Positions 7,662 to 17,036 of a stretch of 36,427 nt of DNA are shown here, piece after piece (within the stretch, counting starts at the first letter, position 1; the number at the start of each line of letters is the position of its first letter). The notes beneath the pieces were generated by a model, which saw only the letters and a list, made by a program, of their open reading frames with translations, had not been told where the DNA came from and searched no databases. The DNA comes from Pseudomonadota bacterium (lineage in GTDB: Bacteria; Pseudomonadota; Gammaproteobacteria; Burkholderiales; Burkholderiaceae_E). The position numbers were made by a program, and so were the translations under genes. Location: positions 1-36,427 of the forward strand of contig JAEWGX010000057.1 in NCBI GenBank assembly GCA_023388075.1. The letters are read 5' to 3'.

Positions 7662-7841
7662 TCAGGCGAGGACCTTCTCGACTGCCGTGTAGACCCTGAG
7701 GGTTACCAGACGCCATACGAGGTCCTCCTCCTTCTGCCTCAGAGCAATCGCGATAAGGGGGTTGTGCGGCCTGTTTGAATCGCCGAGCAATTGGGCCCAA
7801 GAAAGCGTGGCCGTACTAGCTTGGAAACGGCTTGCACCCAC
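7662..7841 (-). CDS. small candidate ORF, 59 codons
   Basis: A minus-strand frame from GTG (7839-7841) to TGA (7662-7664), closed upstream by another TGA. The translation is protein-like: TLSWAQLLGDSNRPHNPLIA, then IALRQKEEDLVWRLVTLRVY and TAVEKVLA. It contains a balanced mix of charged and hydrophobic residues and a probable amphipathic C-terminal helix. No ribosome site is visible, so it may be the 3' end of a decayed gene. The DNA around its stop codon resembles the DNA just before the HTH gene at 6042. Confidence 0.3.
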   Translation of the reverse strand: MGASRFQASTATLSWAQLLGDSNRPHNPLIAIALRQKEEDLVWRLVTLRVYTAVEKVLA

Positions 7842-8237
7842 CCGTACTCAGCGGAGTTGGCGAGTCAGGCGCGACGCCACCTAGTTCGCTGAGTCAATGC
7901 TTCAACTCGCTTGGATGACCGCAACCGGCGGCCGCAGCGCGGTGGGACTCTGCCGCTACCATCGGCGACTCCGGGTCCCTAGCCCGCCGAACGCGAGCCC
8001 GGGCCGCCCGCAGGGCCTCCATCCCGCCAGGACCACCTCCGGTCCAGGCCCGGGCGAGCCCGGGACTGAAATCAATCTGCCTTCGCCTTGACCGACCCCC
8101 CGGAGCCGGCGAACTTGGAGCAACCTCTCGCGAAGGCGCACCTGCCTGAGGAGGTGATGCGCCTGACTCGCGGCGAGAGCTGGTCATGAGGAACGGCCTA
8201 CGCCTTTGCGCCGACGACCACAGGTCTCACAGCAAGT
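7842..8237. other. intergenic stretch with no confident gene
   Basis: A 396-base gap. A minus-strand frame of 97 codons runs from an ATG at 8187 to 7894, 51 bases after the end of the 8238 gene. It is almost entirely Ala, Arg, Ser, Pro and Gly with no ribosome site, as expected of chance ORFs in GC-rich DNA. I see no terminator or RNA gene here. Confidence 0.4.
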
Positions 8238-8852
8238 TTAGCCACCGCCCTTCCGCTTGACCCAACCATACTGCTGCAGCGCGGCTTGAAGGTCGTTTAC
8301 CGCCTCGCCTAGTTCGCGCCAGCTCCTGTAGACCCGGCTATCGCGAGCCTTCCCTGGCAAGGGTCTCGGGTACCGCCCCAGCACTGTCAACCGCACCGCC
8401 TCCTTGACTGTAGCCACTGCGGCCTTGAGAGGGTCATCTGCTGCGTCCTTTGCAATGACCCGGGGTTCGATGGTCAGCACGGCCGAGACCGTCGTCGCGA
8501 GTGCTGAAACGAGAGTTCCGGGCACAGGGTTGGCAGAGCTCAACTGAGACGCCTCTCTCATGAGCCGCAACGCCTCCTCGAGCCGCCAACGGGGGTCTCG
8601 CTCCCGCGCCTCCGCGAGCCGGCGTCGCTCGGCCTCAGCCTTCCATGCTGGCGCCAAGATTCTGGCCTCAACCTCTGCTCGCTCAGGCTCAGAAAGCTTC
8701 GCGAGAAGGTCCCGAGGAATCTCCTGCGCGTCGTCGGCCAGACTGCCAAGGTAGATGGGTGCGGCATACCCATGGGAATTGCCAGCAGTACCCTTTCGCA
8801 CCCACTGCGAACGGTAGAGCTGGACGGTTTGACCGCGTCGTTTGAACTGCAT
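8238..8852 (-). CDS. conserved hypothetical protein
   Basis: A 204-residue protein read from the ATG at 8852, which has GGAG 8 bases upstream. The 36 codons before it in the same frame are random-looking and are left out. The N-terminus (MQFKRRGQTVQLYRSQWVRK, then GTAGNSHGYAAPIYLGSL) looks like a small beta-rich module. It continues into a long charged helix (about residues 60-110, EPERAEVEARILAPAWKAEA) and a helical C-terminus. Similar hypothetical proteins occur, to my recollection, on plasmids and islands of proteobacteria, but I cannot name a family. It diverges from the replication-relaxation gene at 9500. Confidence 0.6.
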   Translation of the reverse strand: MQFKRRGQTVQLYRSQWVRKGTAGNSHGYAAPIYLGSLADDAQEIPRDLLAKLSEPERAEVEARILAPAWKAEAERRRLAEARERDPRWRLEEALRLMREASQLSSANPVPGTLVSALATTVSAVLTIEPRVIAKDAADDPLKAAVATVKEAVRLTVLGRYPRPLPGKARDSRVYRSWRELGEAVNDLQAALQQYGWVKRKGGG

Positions 8853-9499
8853 GTCGTTGACTCCAGTAGGTTGGTGACAACGATGTGTAGCGACCGGCGA
8901 TTGAGAGCGTCGCTGCGGGGACGTCGAGCGGGTCCGGCGCTGCGCTGCTTCGGCCAGCACCGCTGTCCCGAGGAAGAGGCTCGCCGTGGACGCGGAAACC
9001 GAGGAATGGCATCAACTCGATTGAGTTCAAAGGCCATTGCATCGAGTGGTCCGCCCTCGCGGCACGGGCCGTCCTGCTCACCGCCTGGTGCTGATGGCAT
9101 CGCATGCATGCGAGTAACGGGTCTTCGGCGCTGCCGCTGCGTGTTGGCATCGGAGCCGGCGCGTCAGCCTGCGGTTGAAACAAGGACCTGTTGGGCTGAC
9201 TCTCGTGTCGGGTGCTTGGAATGCGGGGTTCGCACAGGCGAGAGCCGGGACGACGTTGAGTCGTCACTGATGGGACAGTCGCCCCTTCAGGTTCGCCCTG
9301 CGTGCCCCGGAAACAGGCGATTCGGCCTCGAGGCCAAGTCCGACTTCACAAGAACTAGCCGATGTCGACCGAGTCCTTCAGCCGCGTGGTGTGGATGCTC
9401 GCACCCCGGCCTTTCGCCGTAGCTACACGAGAAGACAGCAATGGTCGAGCGAGCCTCGACCTACTGCCCGACAACCACCAGACCAAACCGGAGCCCTAC
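8853..9499. promoter_or_regulatory. divergent intergenic region with a 14-base palindrome
   Basis: A 647-base gap between two divergently transcribed genes. It holds a perfect 14-base palindrome, TCGCATGCATGCGA, at 9100-9113, which could be an operator. Frames that cross the gap on either strand (for example 8772-9422 plus) overlap the neighbouring genes and read as random sequence, so I call none of them. Confidence 0.4.
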
Positions 9500-10744
9500 A
9501 TGACCACGACCAACGTTGCACGAAACGATGCAACCCACGATGCACCCTTTTGCACTGCAGGAGCCAAGGCCGCGCACCACGGCGTCCTACCCGAGACTCA
9601 CCCAGAGGGGAACGCGACCTCATCCAGCGGCGAAGCGGGTGCCGCCCCAGTGGAGAAATCCGCTGCATCCAGCAACTCATTGCTGCCAAGGTCAAAGGCC
9701 GTCGATAGGGGGTTAACTGCCTCTGTTTCGACAGCGAAGCTTCGCCAGGCGCATCGGCTTCGGGCGCTGCAATTGTTCCAGCGCTTCCGCGTCATCCGGA
9801 CGATTGACGTCGCAGTCGCATGCTTCCCGGAGAGACCGTTCAAGGCCGCCCTGACAGCCGCTCAGCGGGTCGTGCGGAGTCTCGTCAAAGGGGAGTTCGT
9901 GCGTCGCTACAAGACCGAGCGCCTTCAAACGGTTTACGGCCTGACCACAAGGGGTGCCGATTGGCTCGATGACCATGGCGTGAGCGCCCCTGCATCAATC
10001 CGTCGCGTGGGCGAGATGACAAACCCCGAGCATCTGCTTTGGATTCAGTTCATCACCCTCTGCTTCGCCGCTCGCGGAATGGAAGCACACACGGAATCGG
10101 AACTCCTGCAGGTACTATCGCGACCTGTGGAGGCAAAGGGCCGCCTGCAAGGTCTGCTGTCCGTGAGCCACGCTAGTTCCGGTCGCCGAAACACGCGCCT
10201 CCTCCGCCCAGACGTTCTCGCTTACGAAGACGACGGGGTCACGTGGGTCGAGATTGACCGCAGCCGTCGGGGGTCGGAACGTGATGCCTCGCTCGCCGCA
10301 CTCTTCCGGGCCATTGGGTCAGAATTAACCACTGGTGACGTTCTCCGGCGCGTCGTCGTGCAAGCCAGGTCCGAGAGCATCGAGAAGCGAGCGCTGGCAA
10401 TCGTCCGCAAACTCGCGGCTGCGAACAACCCGCATCTCCTTGTCTGGGGCCGCCGGCACTTCCGTCCGACTGGACAGCCAGGCACGTTCGAAGTTTGGGG
10501 AGGTGTCGACCGGAAGGGCGCGGACGGGCGGGTGGCCACAGTCGATGCCTTGCTGGGATATGTCGTTGTCCAGTTGCTGCCGACTTGGCTGCCGAAGACT
10601 CGCCTCGGGGCTGGCGTTACGCGGACAGGCGGCTGGTTCGATGATGGCTCGCTGCCGTACCGCCGACCTAGCGGCGAGCGCCCCTGGGAGGGCCCTCTGC
10701 CTCTCACCCAGCACAGTGTCGCCGGTTCACTGGCCGGCGCCTGA
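9500..10744 (+). CDS. replication-relaxation family protein
   Basis: A 414-residue protein. The ATG at 9500 is chosen because CCGGAG sits 6 bases upstream; the open frame from 9362 lacks this. A low-complexity N-terminus of about 75 residues precedes a winged-helix region (about 85-155, with VAQR-type helices and TVYGLTTRGADWLDDHG). Then comes a domain with LLRPDVLAYEDDG and TWVEIDRSRRGSER (Asp 238, Glu 251, Asp 253), the layout of the restriction-endonuclease-like fold in the Replic_Relax family. Such proteins are linked to plasmid replication and mobilisation. Together with the primase gene at 20451 it suggests that the island descends from a plasmid or integrative element. It converges on the PIN gene at 10812. 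Confidence 0.65.
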   Translation: MTTTNVARNDATHDAPFCTAGAKAAHHGVLPETHPEGNATSSSGEAGAAPVEKSAASSNSLLPRSKAVDRGLTASVSTAKLRQAHRLRALQLFQRFRVIRTIDVAVACFPERPFKAALTAAQRVVRSLVKGEFVRRYKTERLQTVYGLTTRGADWLDDHGVSAPASIRRVGEMTNPEHLLWIQFITLCFAARGMEAHTESELLQVLSRPVEAKGRLQGLLSVSHASSGRRNTRLLRPDVLAYEDDGVTWVEIDRSRRGSERDASLAALFRAIGSELTTGDVLRRVVVQARSESIEKRALAIVRKLAAANNPHLLVWGRRHFRPTGQPGTFEVWGGVDRKGADGRVATVDALLGYVVVQLLPTWLPKTRLGAGVTRTGGWFDDGSLPYRRPSGERPWEGPLPLTQHSVAGSLAGA

Positions 10745-10811
10745 CTTGGTGTGGCCGGGTCCCAAGCCCTTCCCTTCGACACTGCCTTACTCCGATTGAC
10801 TACTGGCTCGC

Positions 10812-13037
10812 CTACTTCCCAGCTGTCACCGGCGGTGTCGAAGGAAACTCCTTGTAGGCATCAACAATCAACTCGCCTCCTACAGCGGTCAAGGCAAGAG
10901 CGAACGTTGCCACCGCAATTCTGCGGACGACCTCCGTAGTTCTGCTGAACCACCATCCGCTCAGCCGAACGTCACGCCCAAGTCTCGCCCTAGGGACATA
11001 CAGCGCCGCTGCTAGCAGGCCGCAGCTAACTACCGTACCTAGCGTCATCCGCGCACGTGGCGTCATCCCCTCAAGCAGCAGCCCCCAGTAATGCGAACCA
11101 ACGCCCACCAGTATCAAGGCTACAGACACGGGTATCGCTACCCAAGTCACGAAGCTTCGACGAGCCGCCGCAACCTCGAGTTCCTGAAGTCGTTCTGCAA
11201 GCTTCCGGTTCTCTGCATTGGCCTCCGCAACTCTAAGCAACTCAGCTTGTCGCAACAGCTCCGCGTCGACTCGCTCCCTCTCAGCCGCTGCGGCTCGTCC
11301 CGCGTCGCGTGTGGCGCTTTCCTGAGCCGCCTGTGCTCGGTTGCTGGCGTTCTTTGCCGCAAGCTTCGCGGCTCTCAACGCCTCAGTGACACGCTTGTTC
11401 TCTGCGAGAACCTCCTCCCGGACAAAGTCCAGGACCTTGTCTGGAGTGACATCCGGGTCACCTATTCTCACCCTCAGCGCCCGATTAGCAAGAATCTGCT
11501 TCAGAGTGTCTTCGGAGAAATCGTCGAGGTTCTCGTAGCGAGATACCGCTCTTAGAATCTTCAAAGTCGCGTTCTCGTCGGCGACGTCGAACTGCTCAAA
11601 AAACAAAGGTAGCCGCAAACTATCAATTACGCCCGCTTCCAGCACTTCGCTGCGTGGAACCCAGAACTGCATGAGGTGCAGGAGACTAGCCGGGTGAAGG
11701 ACCCTCGGTAAAGAGTTAGGAGCCGTTGCCCGCCTTCTGAAGTCGAAGCCGATGAAGCGCCAGTCGACAGTAACCGCCCAGCACGTCACATCAAGCGGAG
11801 ACGACTCCTGTGGCGAGCGCCGTGAGTCAACAACGTGCCAAAGGACCACATCATGCAGTATGGTGTCGTAGCCCTTCCGCCTATCCTCAGGGAGCTGATT
11901 CTCACGTGCCTGCTCATCCAGCACATCATCAACGACAGACTGCTTCTGATTCCATACCGCTGGATGCTCCTCAAGTACGGTGATTCCCTTCTCCGCAAGA
12001 ATAGACTTCAGGTCGGCAATGTACGGCTCGAAGTATGCCTGCGGTGTCAGGCCTGAGGTCTTCTTGGCTTCCGCAAAGAACTTGGCAGCTATGCTCGGGA
12101 GCGGCGCGCTCGCGGCCGCTCGATACAGGACCTGACTGACTCTTATCCCTTCAATCCTTCGAAGCTGTGCAATCAGGGTACGTCGGGCCTCGTCAAGGGT
12201 ATGGGGCAGGACTTGGAACCTGATATTCACCTGAGGGCGACTAGCCTTCACGACATCAAGAACCGAGGCCACAGCATCGTCTGCGGGATTGTCGTGGAGC
12301 CCAAGGAGCGAAAAGACGTAGTTAGTGTCGAGGACAATCCTTATGGTCTGTCGTTTGCGCTTAGTGCGCTCAATGGCCTGAATCGTTCGCTCGTCAAGCT
12401 GGCTAGCTTCCGCAAAGAAATGAGCCGTCACCAGTCTTAAGATTTGGGCACGACATTCTACGTTGTCATGAGCGAAGAACCGTGCAACAACCTCCCGCAA
12501 CGATTCTCGATTCTCTGGGTAACGGTTGAAGAAGTCCGGGAGCCAGTTCTCCTCTTTCTCGAGCTGCCCGTTCGAGATGAGGTGGTACATGTTGGCGCCA
12601 ATCACTCGTACGGCACTCACGAGTTCGGTCGTGAAGTGGTCCCATACCCGGGAAGAGTCAAGCGCCGGACAATGCGCAGCCAAGTCCGACGTGAATCGCT
12701 GTCTGCAGACTACCAGCTCTTGCTCAAAGGCGGCCTTCTGCGCTCTGAGCTCCGAAGCCGCCTGCTCCGCCAGCTTATAGCTTGCTCCCGGAAGTACTAC
12801 GACAGAGCCGCCACTCACCAACGTATCCAGTTGCGCCTTCAGACTATCTGGGGGAATCTGAACGCCAACTTGCTCGTGGAATGCAGTGCGAAGCGCTGAG
12901 ACTGTTACCGGCTGTCCCACCTTCAGCAATAGACCCTTCACGACTTGGCCTACCGCCTTTTTCCACCAGCCGCTTTCGTTGAGCTCCACGTGGTGGATGA
13001 GAGACACAATTTCCGGTGGAAGCGTTCTTCTGGTCAT
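10812..13037 (-). CDS. PIN-domain protein with C-terminal membrane anchor
   Basis: A 741-residue protein, last gene of the restriction operon, 40 bases after hsdR. Residues 1-95 look like a winged-helix module (VTVSALRTAFHEQVGVQIPP). Residues about 230-430 carry PIN-nuclease features: IRIVLDTNYVFSLLG with Asp 237, an acidic LPHTLDEARRTL (Glu 283), GYDTILHDVVLWH (Asp 391/396) and TVDWRFIGFD (Asp 425). Residues about 545-625 form an Ala/Glu/Arg-rich coiled coil. Three hydrophobic segments follow (about 628-650, 663-682, 703-723). It would hold a predicted RNase or DNase at the inner membrane through a stalk. No close named family is known to me. The link with type I restriction is from gene order only. 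Confidence 0.7.
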   Translation of the reverse strand: MTRRTLPPEIVSLIHHVELNESGWWKKAVGQVVKGLLLKVGQPVTVSALRTAFHEQVGVQIPPDSLKAQLDTLVSGGSVVVLPGASYKLAEQAASELRAQKAAFEQELVVCRQRFTSDLAAHCPALDSSRVWDHFTTELVSAVRVIGANMYHLISNGQLEKEENWLPDFFNRYPENRESLREVVARFFAHDNVECRAQILRLVTAHFFAEASQLDERTIQAIERTKRKRQTIRIVLDTNYVFSLLGLHDNPADDAVASVLDVVKASRPQVNIRFQVLPHTLDEARRTLIAQLRRIEGIRVSQVLYRAAASAPLPSIAAKFFAEAKKTSGLTPQAYFEPYIADLKSILAEKGITVLEEHPAVWNQKQSVVDDVLDEQARENQLPEDRRKGYDTILHDVVLWHVVDSRRSPQESSPLDVTCWAVTVDWRFIGFDFRRRATAPNSLPRVLHPASLLHLMQFWVPRSEVLEAGVIDSLRLPLFFEQFDVADENATLKILRAVSRYENLDDFSEDTLKQILANRALRVRIGDPDVTPDKVLDFVREEVLAENKRVTEALRAAKLAAKNASNRAQAAQESATRDAGRAAAAERERVDAELLRQAELLRVAEANAENRKLAERLQELEVAAARRSFVTWVAIPVSVALILVGVGSHYWGLLLEGMTPRARMTLGTVVSCGLLAAALYVPRARLGRDVRLSGWWFSRTTEVVRRIAVATFALALTAVGGELIVDAYKEFPSTPPVTAGK

Positions 13038-13077
13038 GGCTCGGGCTGCTATTTCGTGAAACCTCGTCGTACTTCAA

Positions 13078-16000
13078 TCAGGCGGTAGTGCGCTTCTGAA
13101 ACTGCTGCCATACCATCCTTGCCAGCATCCCCTGCATGGCTGCAAAGATGCGGTCGTCCTTCAGGAGTTGGTCGGCAATCTTGTTGTGGCCCTCCTGCCC
13201 CTCGATGATGATGTCAGTCAGGATGTCGTGGAAGTCGCCCAGGGCGAACTGGCTCTCGGAGTTGGTTGCTGCCTGTGCGGCTAGCGTCTCGTTCTCCATG
13301 AGCTTGCCGTTGATGGTCGTTACGTATCCTATGACGTCGGCGTCCGTCAGTTCGCCCGAGAGCAGGTCATTCATCAGTTGCACAATCTCGGCGAGCTTCT
13401 TCTGTTCGTCGGTCAGCGTCTTGCCGGTGCCAGCCTCAGAGATACCAGGTAACGACACCACGTCGCCGCTTGCCAGGTCAAGCTGCCGCTCGCCAAGCTT
13501 TTGCAGGCGGTAGTGGGTCAGCCGAACGTCGGCGTCGAGCTCCAGTATGTTCGACGGGTCGCGCACAGCAATCCGAGGCATCAGATGCTTCCCGAAGGCA
13601 TACAGACGCTCGAGGTCTGCGTCGTCGTAGGGGACAATCTGGGACAGGAAATCGTAGAGGCGCAGGAAGGTCCCGAGGTCCTTGCGGAAGGTGTCCGCCG
13701 TCTCCTCCTCGAGCTCCTTGAAGCGGTCGGACGCCGGCTTCAGGTAGGCGTGTAGCCCTGCCTGCTTGCGCTTGGGGTTGAAGAAGGCCTCGGCGAACCC
13801 TTCGACCTCGGAGGCGTAGTAAACCCCCGCCTTGTCGAGCTTGGTCTGGAGCTCGTGGACAATGTTCGGGTCCGTGACCTCCTCGAGTTGCGCCGCGCGG
13901 TAGTACGGCTGGAAGCTCTCCAGAATTTCCGTTGGGTCGTTCACGAAGTCCAGGACGAAGGTGTCCTCCTTGCCCGGGTACGTTCGGTTAAGCCGCGACA
14001 GCGTCTGGACAGCCAGGACGCCGGAGAGGCGCTTGTCCACGTACATGGCCTGCAGTAGGGGCTGGTCAAAGCCCGTCTGATATTTGCTGGCGACCAGAAG
14101 TAGCCGGTACACGTCCTCCTTGAACACCTGCGCTGGGTCTCGCCCTTGGAGCGCCGCGTTCATGTTGGCTTCGGTGAACACGTCCGGCCCCGACTCGGGG
14201 TCGCTCACAGCTCCTGAGAATGCCACCAGGGCCTTCATCTCCTTGTCGTAGCCTCGCTCCTTCAAGTAGCGGTCCATCGCCAGCTTGTAACGCACAGCCG
14301 CCTTGCGGCTGTCCGTGACGACCATGGCTTTGGCCTTGCCCGCAATCTTGGACGCCACATGGTCCCGAAAGTGCTCGACGATTACGACGACCTTCTGGGA
14401 GATGTTGTAGGGGTGCAGGACGGCGAAGCGCGCTAGGGCCCGTTTCGCCTTGCTCTCCGGGAGCAGCTTGTCGTCGGCGGCCGAGGCAAGCTTGTAGAAG
14501 GCCTTGTAGGAAACGTAGTTCTTCAGTACATCGAGGATGAAGCCCTCCTCGATGGCCTGGCGCATGGAGTAGACGTGGAAGGGCACCGGGCGTCCGTCCG
14601 AACCGGGCCGGCCGAAAAGCTCCAGGGTCTTGCCCTTCGGCGTCGCCGTGAAGGCGAAGTAGGAGACGTTCTCCGGACGTTTCCGGGCCGAGGCCACCTC
14701 GTTGATGACGTCCTCGGTCGTCACGTCTTCCGGGTCAACCTCGACGGAGGCCTCGACCTCGTAGGTAGCTCCGTCAAGGTCCACGGTGAGCGTAGGCTTC
14801 GCCTCGCCGGTGGAGAGCGCCCGCCGTAGCTTCTGGGCCGATGACCCGGACTGGCTCGAGTGGGCCTCATCGACGATAAGGGCGAACTTCCGGTCCTTGA
14901 GCGCTCCGACCTTCTCCAGGATGAAAGGGAACTTCTGGATGGTTGTAACGATGATGGGCGCACCGGCGTTGAGGGCCTCGGCCAGCTGCTGGCTGTTCTG
15001 GTCAATCTTCCGGACGACACCCGTCTTGTGTTCGAACTGGCTGATGGTCTCCTGGAGCTGTCGGTCAAGTACTTTCCGGTCTGTGATGACGATGACGGAG
15101 CTGAACACCTTCTCGTCGGCCGCGTTGTGAAGACTCGCGAGGCGGTGGGCCGTCCAAGCAATGGAGTTCGACTTGCCTGAGCCCGCCGAGTGCTGGATGA
15201 GGTAGGTGTGCCCGGCGCCCTCCTCCGCCGATGTCTTGACCATGCGCAGGACGGCGTCGAGCTGGTGGAAGCGCGGGAAGATGAGCGATTCCTTCGTGAC
15301 CGGCTTGCCGTCGGGACCGTCGCTCTGCTTGACTTCTAAGTGCAGGAAGTTGCCGAGGATATCGAGCCAAGGCCCTTTGGCGAGCACCCACTGCCAGAGG
15401 TAGAAGACCGGGTAGCCAACCCCTGCGGGCGCCGGGGGGTTGCCGGCTCCGGCTCCGCCTAGGCCATCTGGCCGACCCAGGTTGAACGGCAGGAAGAACG
15501 TCTTCTCCCCGTCCAGCTTGGTCGTCATGAAGACTTCGTCAGACGAGACAGCGAAGTGCACGAGCGCCCGCGTCTTGAACTGCAGGAGCTTCTCAACCTC
15601 CTTGGTCTTCGAATCCTTCGGGAGCCGGTCCTTCTTGTACTGGATGATGGCGTCCTTGACGTTCTGCGTCAGGTCGGTCTTGAGCTCCAGGGTCGAGACC
15701 GGAAGGCCATTGACGAACAACACCAGGTCGATGCTGTTCTCATTGTTGAGGCTATAGTGCAGCTGCCGGACACAGGTCAGCCGGTTTTTCTCGTACCACT
15801 CGAGCAGCAGTGCGTTCTTGCGGTGCGCCGGCTGGAACTGGCAGAGGAAGAACTTGGCGTCTCGGTCCTTGAAGCCGTGTCGCAGTAGGTGCAGCGTGCC
15901 GTGCTTGTCGAGTTGCTCGGCCACGCGCTTGACGAAGATGGCTTCGGACTGGCCGTTGTGCCACTTCTGGAACTTGACCCACTCCTTGGACTGCGTCTCC

Positions 16001-16161
16001 TGCACGAAGCCAACCAAGTCGCGCGGCAGCAGGGCAATGTCACGCCGGTAGTCAGTCGCGTCCTTGAGGTGGGTCCGAACCGACCATCCGTGATTGCCCA
16101 GGTGCGTGCATAGTTCGTTCTCGAAGATGCGCTCGGTATGGACGTTCGTCAACGTTGCCAT
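13078..16161 (-). CDS. hsdR: type I restriction enzyme R subunit
   Basis: A 1027-residue motor and nuclease subunit; with HsdM2S it translocates and cuts unmodified DNA. The N-terminal PD-(D/E)xK nuclease is visible as NSIDLVLFVNGLPVSTLELK (Asp 145, Glu 159, Lys 161). SF2 helicase motifs follow: Walker A QHSAGSGKSNSIAW (about 323-336), DEAH in LIVDEAHSSQSG (431-434), TAT in YFAFTATPKGKT, and later KYQTGFDQP and VQTLSRLNRTYPGK. The length is normal and no lesion is seen, so it should be active. The ATG at 16161 follows the GIY-YIG gene by 17 bases. The ribosome site is weak, suggesting coupled translation. Confidence 0.95.
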   Translation of the reverse strand: MATLTNVHTERIFENELCTHLGNHGWSVRTHLKDATDYRRDIALLPRDLVGFVQETQSKEWVKFQKWHNGQSEAIFVKRVAEQLDKHGTLHLLRHGFKDRDAKFFLCQFQPAHRKNALLLEWYEKNRLTCVRQLHYSLNNENSIDLVLFVNGLPVSTLELKTDLTQNVKDAIIQYKKDRLPKDSKTKEVEKLLQFKTRALVHFAVSSDEVFMTTKLDGEKTFFLPFNLGRPDGLGGAGAGNPPAPAGVGYPVFYLWQWVLAKGPWLDILGNFLHLEVKQSDGPDGKPVTKESLIFPRFHQLDAVLRMVKTSAEEGAGHTYLIQHSAGSGKSNSIAWTAHRLASLHNAADEKVFSSVIVITDRKVLDRQLQETISQFEHKTGVVRKIDQNSQQLAEALNAGAPIIVTTIQKFPFILEKVGALKDRKFALIVDEAHSSQSGSSAQKLRRALSTGEAKPTLTVDLDGATYEVEASVEVDPEDVTTEDVINEVASARKRPENVSYFAFTATPKGKTLELFGRPGSDGRPVPFHVYSMRQAIEEGFILDVLKNYVSYKAFYKLASAADDKLLPESKAKRALARFAVLHPYNISQKVVVIVEHFRDHVASKIAGKAKAMVVTDSRKAAVRYKLAMDRYLKERGYDKEMKALVAFSGAVSDPESGPDVFTEANMNAALQGRDPAQVFKEDVYRLLLVASKYQTGFDQPLLQAMYVDKRLSGVLAVQTLSRLNRTYPGKEDTFVLDFVNDPTEILESFQPYYRAAQLEEVTDPNIVHELQTKLDKAGVYYASEVEGFAEAFFNPKRKQAGLHAYLKPASDRFKELEEETADTFRKDLGTFLRLYDFLSQIVPYDDADLERLYAFGKHLMPRIAVRDPSNILELDADVRLTHYRLQKLGERQLDLASGDVVSLPGISEAGTGKTLTDEQKKLAEIVQLMNDLLSGELTDADVIGYVTTINGKLMENETLAAQAATNSESQFALGDFHDILTDIIIEGQEGHNKIADQLLKDDRIFAAMQGMLARMVWQQFQKRTTA

Positions 16162-16178
16162 GTCAATTGTTCATTCTT

Positions 16179-17036
16179 TCAAGTAGCTGGCGACTGTCGC
16201 TTCACCTCATCGAGCGTTCGTCCCCGTGAATCCTTCCAGGCTACCCACCCATTCATGCTGTTGCCGACTACGATGGCGGCCGCAGAACTGGGGGACTGAA
16301 AGGGGTGGTCTTGCGTGAATAGTAGGTAGTCGCCCTCCGGCACCAGGACGCCTGCGTCGATGAGCGACTGCCTCGCCTTGTAAAGAGGCTTAGTCTTGAA
16401 GTTCTCGGCGCAAGCCAGGCGTGCCCTCGAGCCCTTAAGAACTACCATGCCTTCGGCGGTGTACTGCGCCCGAGCATCAGAGCCAGCAGCGGTGCAGGAG
16501 TAGACGGGCTCCGCCTCGGGCTGATGAGCAGGCTGCGAGAAGACTCTGTACCCTAGAGTTGCAATCAGCACCTTGGCGGTTTCCAAGAGCTCCTCGCACT
16601 CTGCTTCCAGGGGCCGGGTTGTGTTCAGCCGGTTGCCGTTGGTGTCGTTCTCAACGACATAGCGACCCGCCTCCTTGGCGCTTTGTATGCAGAGCCGCTC
16701 CAGATAGAGGGAGTGAGTGGCTGTCAGGCTGTCGGCACGGGACAGAACCACGACGGCCTGCTGCCACTCCCAGCTCTGGTCTCGGTTGTGCCGGGTAAGC
16801 CGCTTCTTCAGGTCGCCTGTCTGGCCGATATAGACCGTCGGCTTGACCGTATCTTCGTCACCGCCGGCCAGGAGATAGACCGCACCGCCCGCAGCCTCTG
16901 GCATGCTGAAGAAGTCCGACAGGAGCGCCCGAGGGACCGCCACTACCCGAACGATTCGAGTAGTGATTTCAGCGATGCGGATGCCTTGCGGGTCTCCTGC
17001 CGGCAGGAAAATCTGGATGGTTTGAGGACGGGACAT
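16179..17036 (-). CDS. GIY-YIG nuclease with DUF4357 domain
   Basis: A 285-residue protein between hsdS and hsdR. A GIY-YIG domain spans about residues 50-130: AVYLLAGG gives the first Tyr, TVYIGQTGDLKKRLTRHN the second Tyr and the catalytic Arg (79), and LYLERLC the metal-binding Glu (113). The C-terminal part (about 205-280) is DUF4357: AEGMVVLKGSRARL, then VLVPEGDYLLFTQDHPF and NSMNGWVAWKDSRGRTLDEV. All catalytic residues appear present, so a DNA endonuclease or nickase is likely. Its ATG overlaps the hsdS stop by one base (TGATG), so it is translationally coupled inside the restriction operon. Its role there (extra nuclease or accessory) is unknown. Confidence 0.85.
   Translation of the reverse strand: MSRPQTIQIFLPAGDPQGIRIAEITTRIVRVVAVPRALLSDFFSMPEAAGGAVYLLAGGDEDTVKPTVYIGQTGDLKKRLTRHNRDQSWEWQQAVVVLSRADSLTATHSLYLERLCIQSAKEAGRYVVENDTNGNRLNTTRPLEAECEELLETAKVLIATLGYRVFSQPAHQPEAEPVYSCTAAGSDARAQYTAEGMVVLKGSRARLACAENFKTKPLYKARQSLIDAGVLVPEGDYLLFTQDHPFQSPSSAAAIVVGNSMNGWVAWKDSRGRTLDEVKRQSPAT

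Noticed and set aside
8772..9422. 216-codon plus-strand frame
   Set aside because: Overlaps the start of the 8238-8852 gene and the 5' region of the replication-relaxation gene, and has random composition and no ribosome site.
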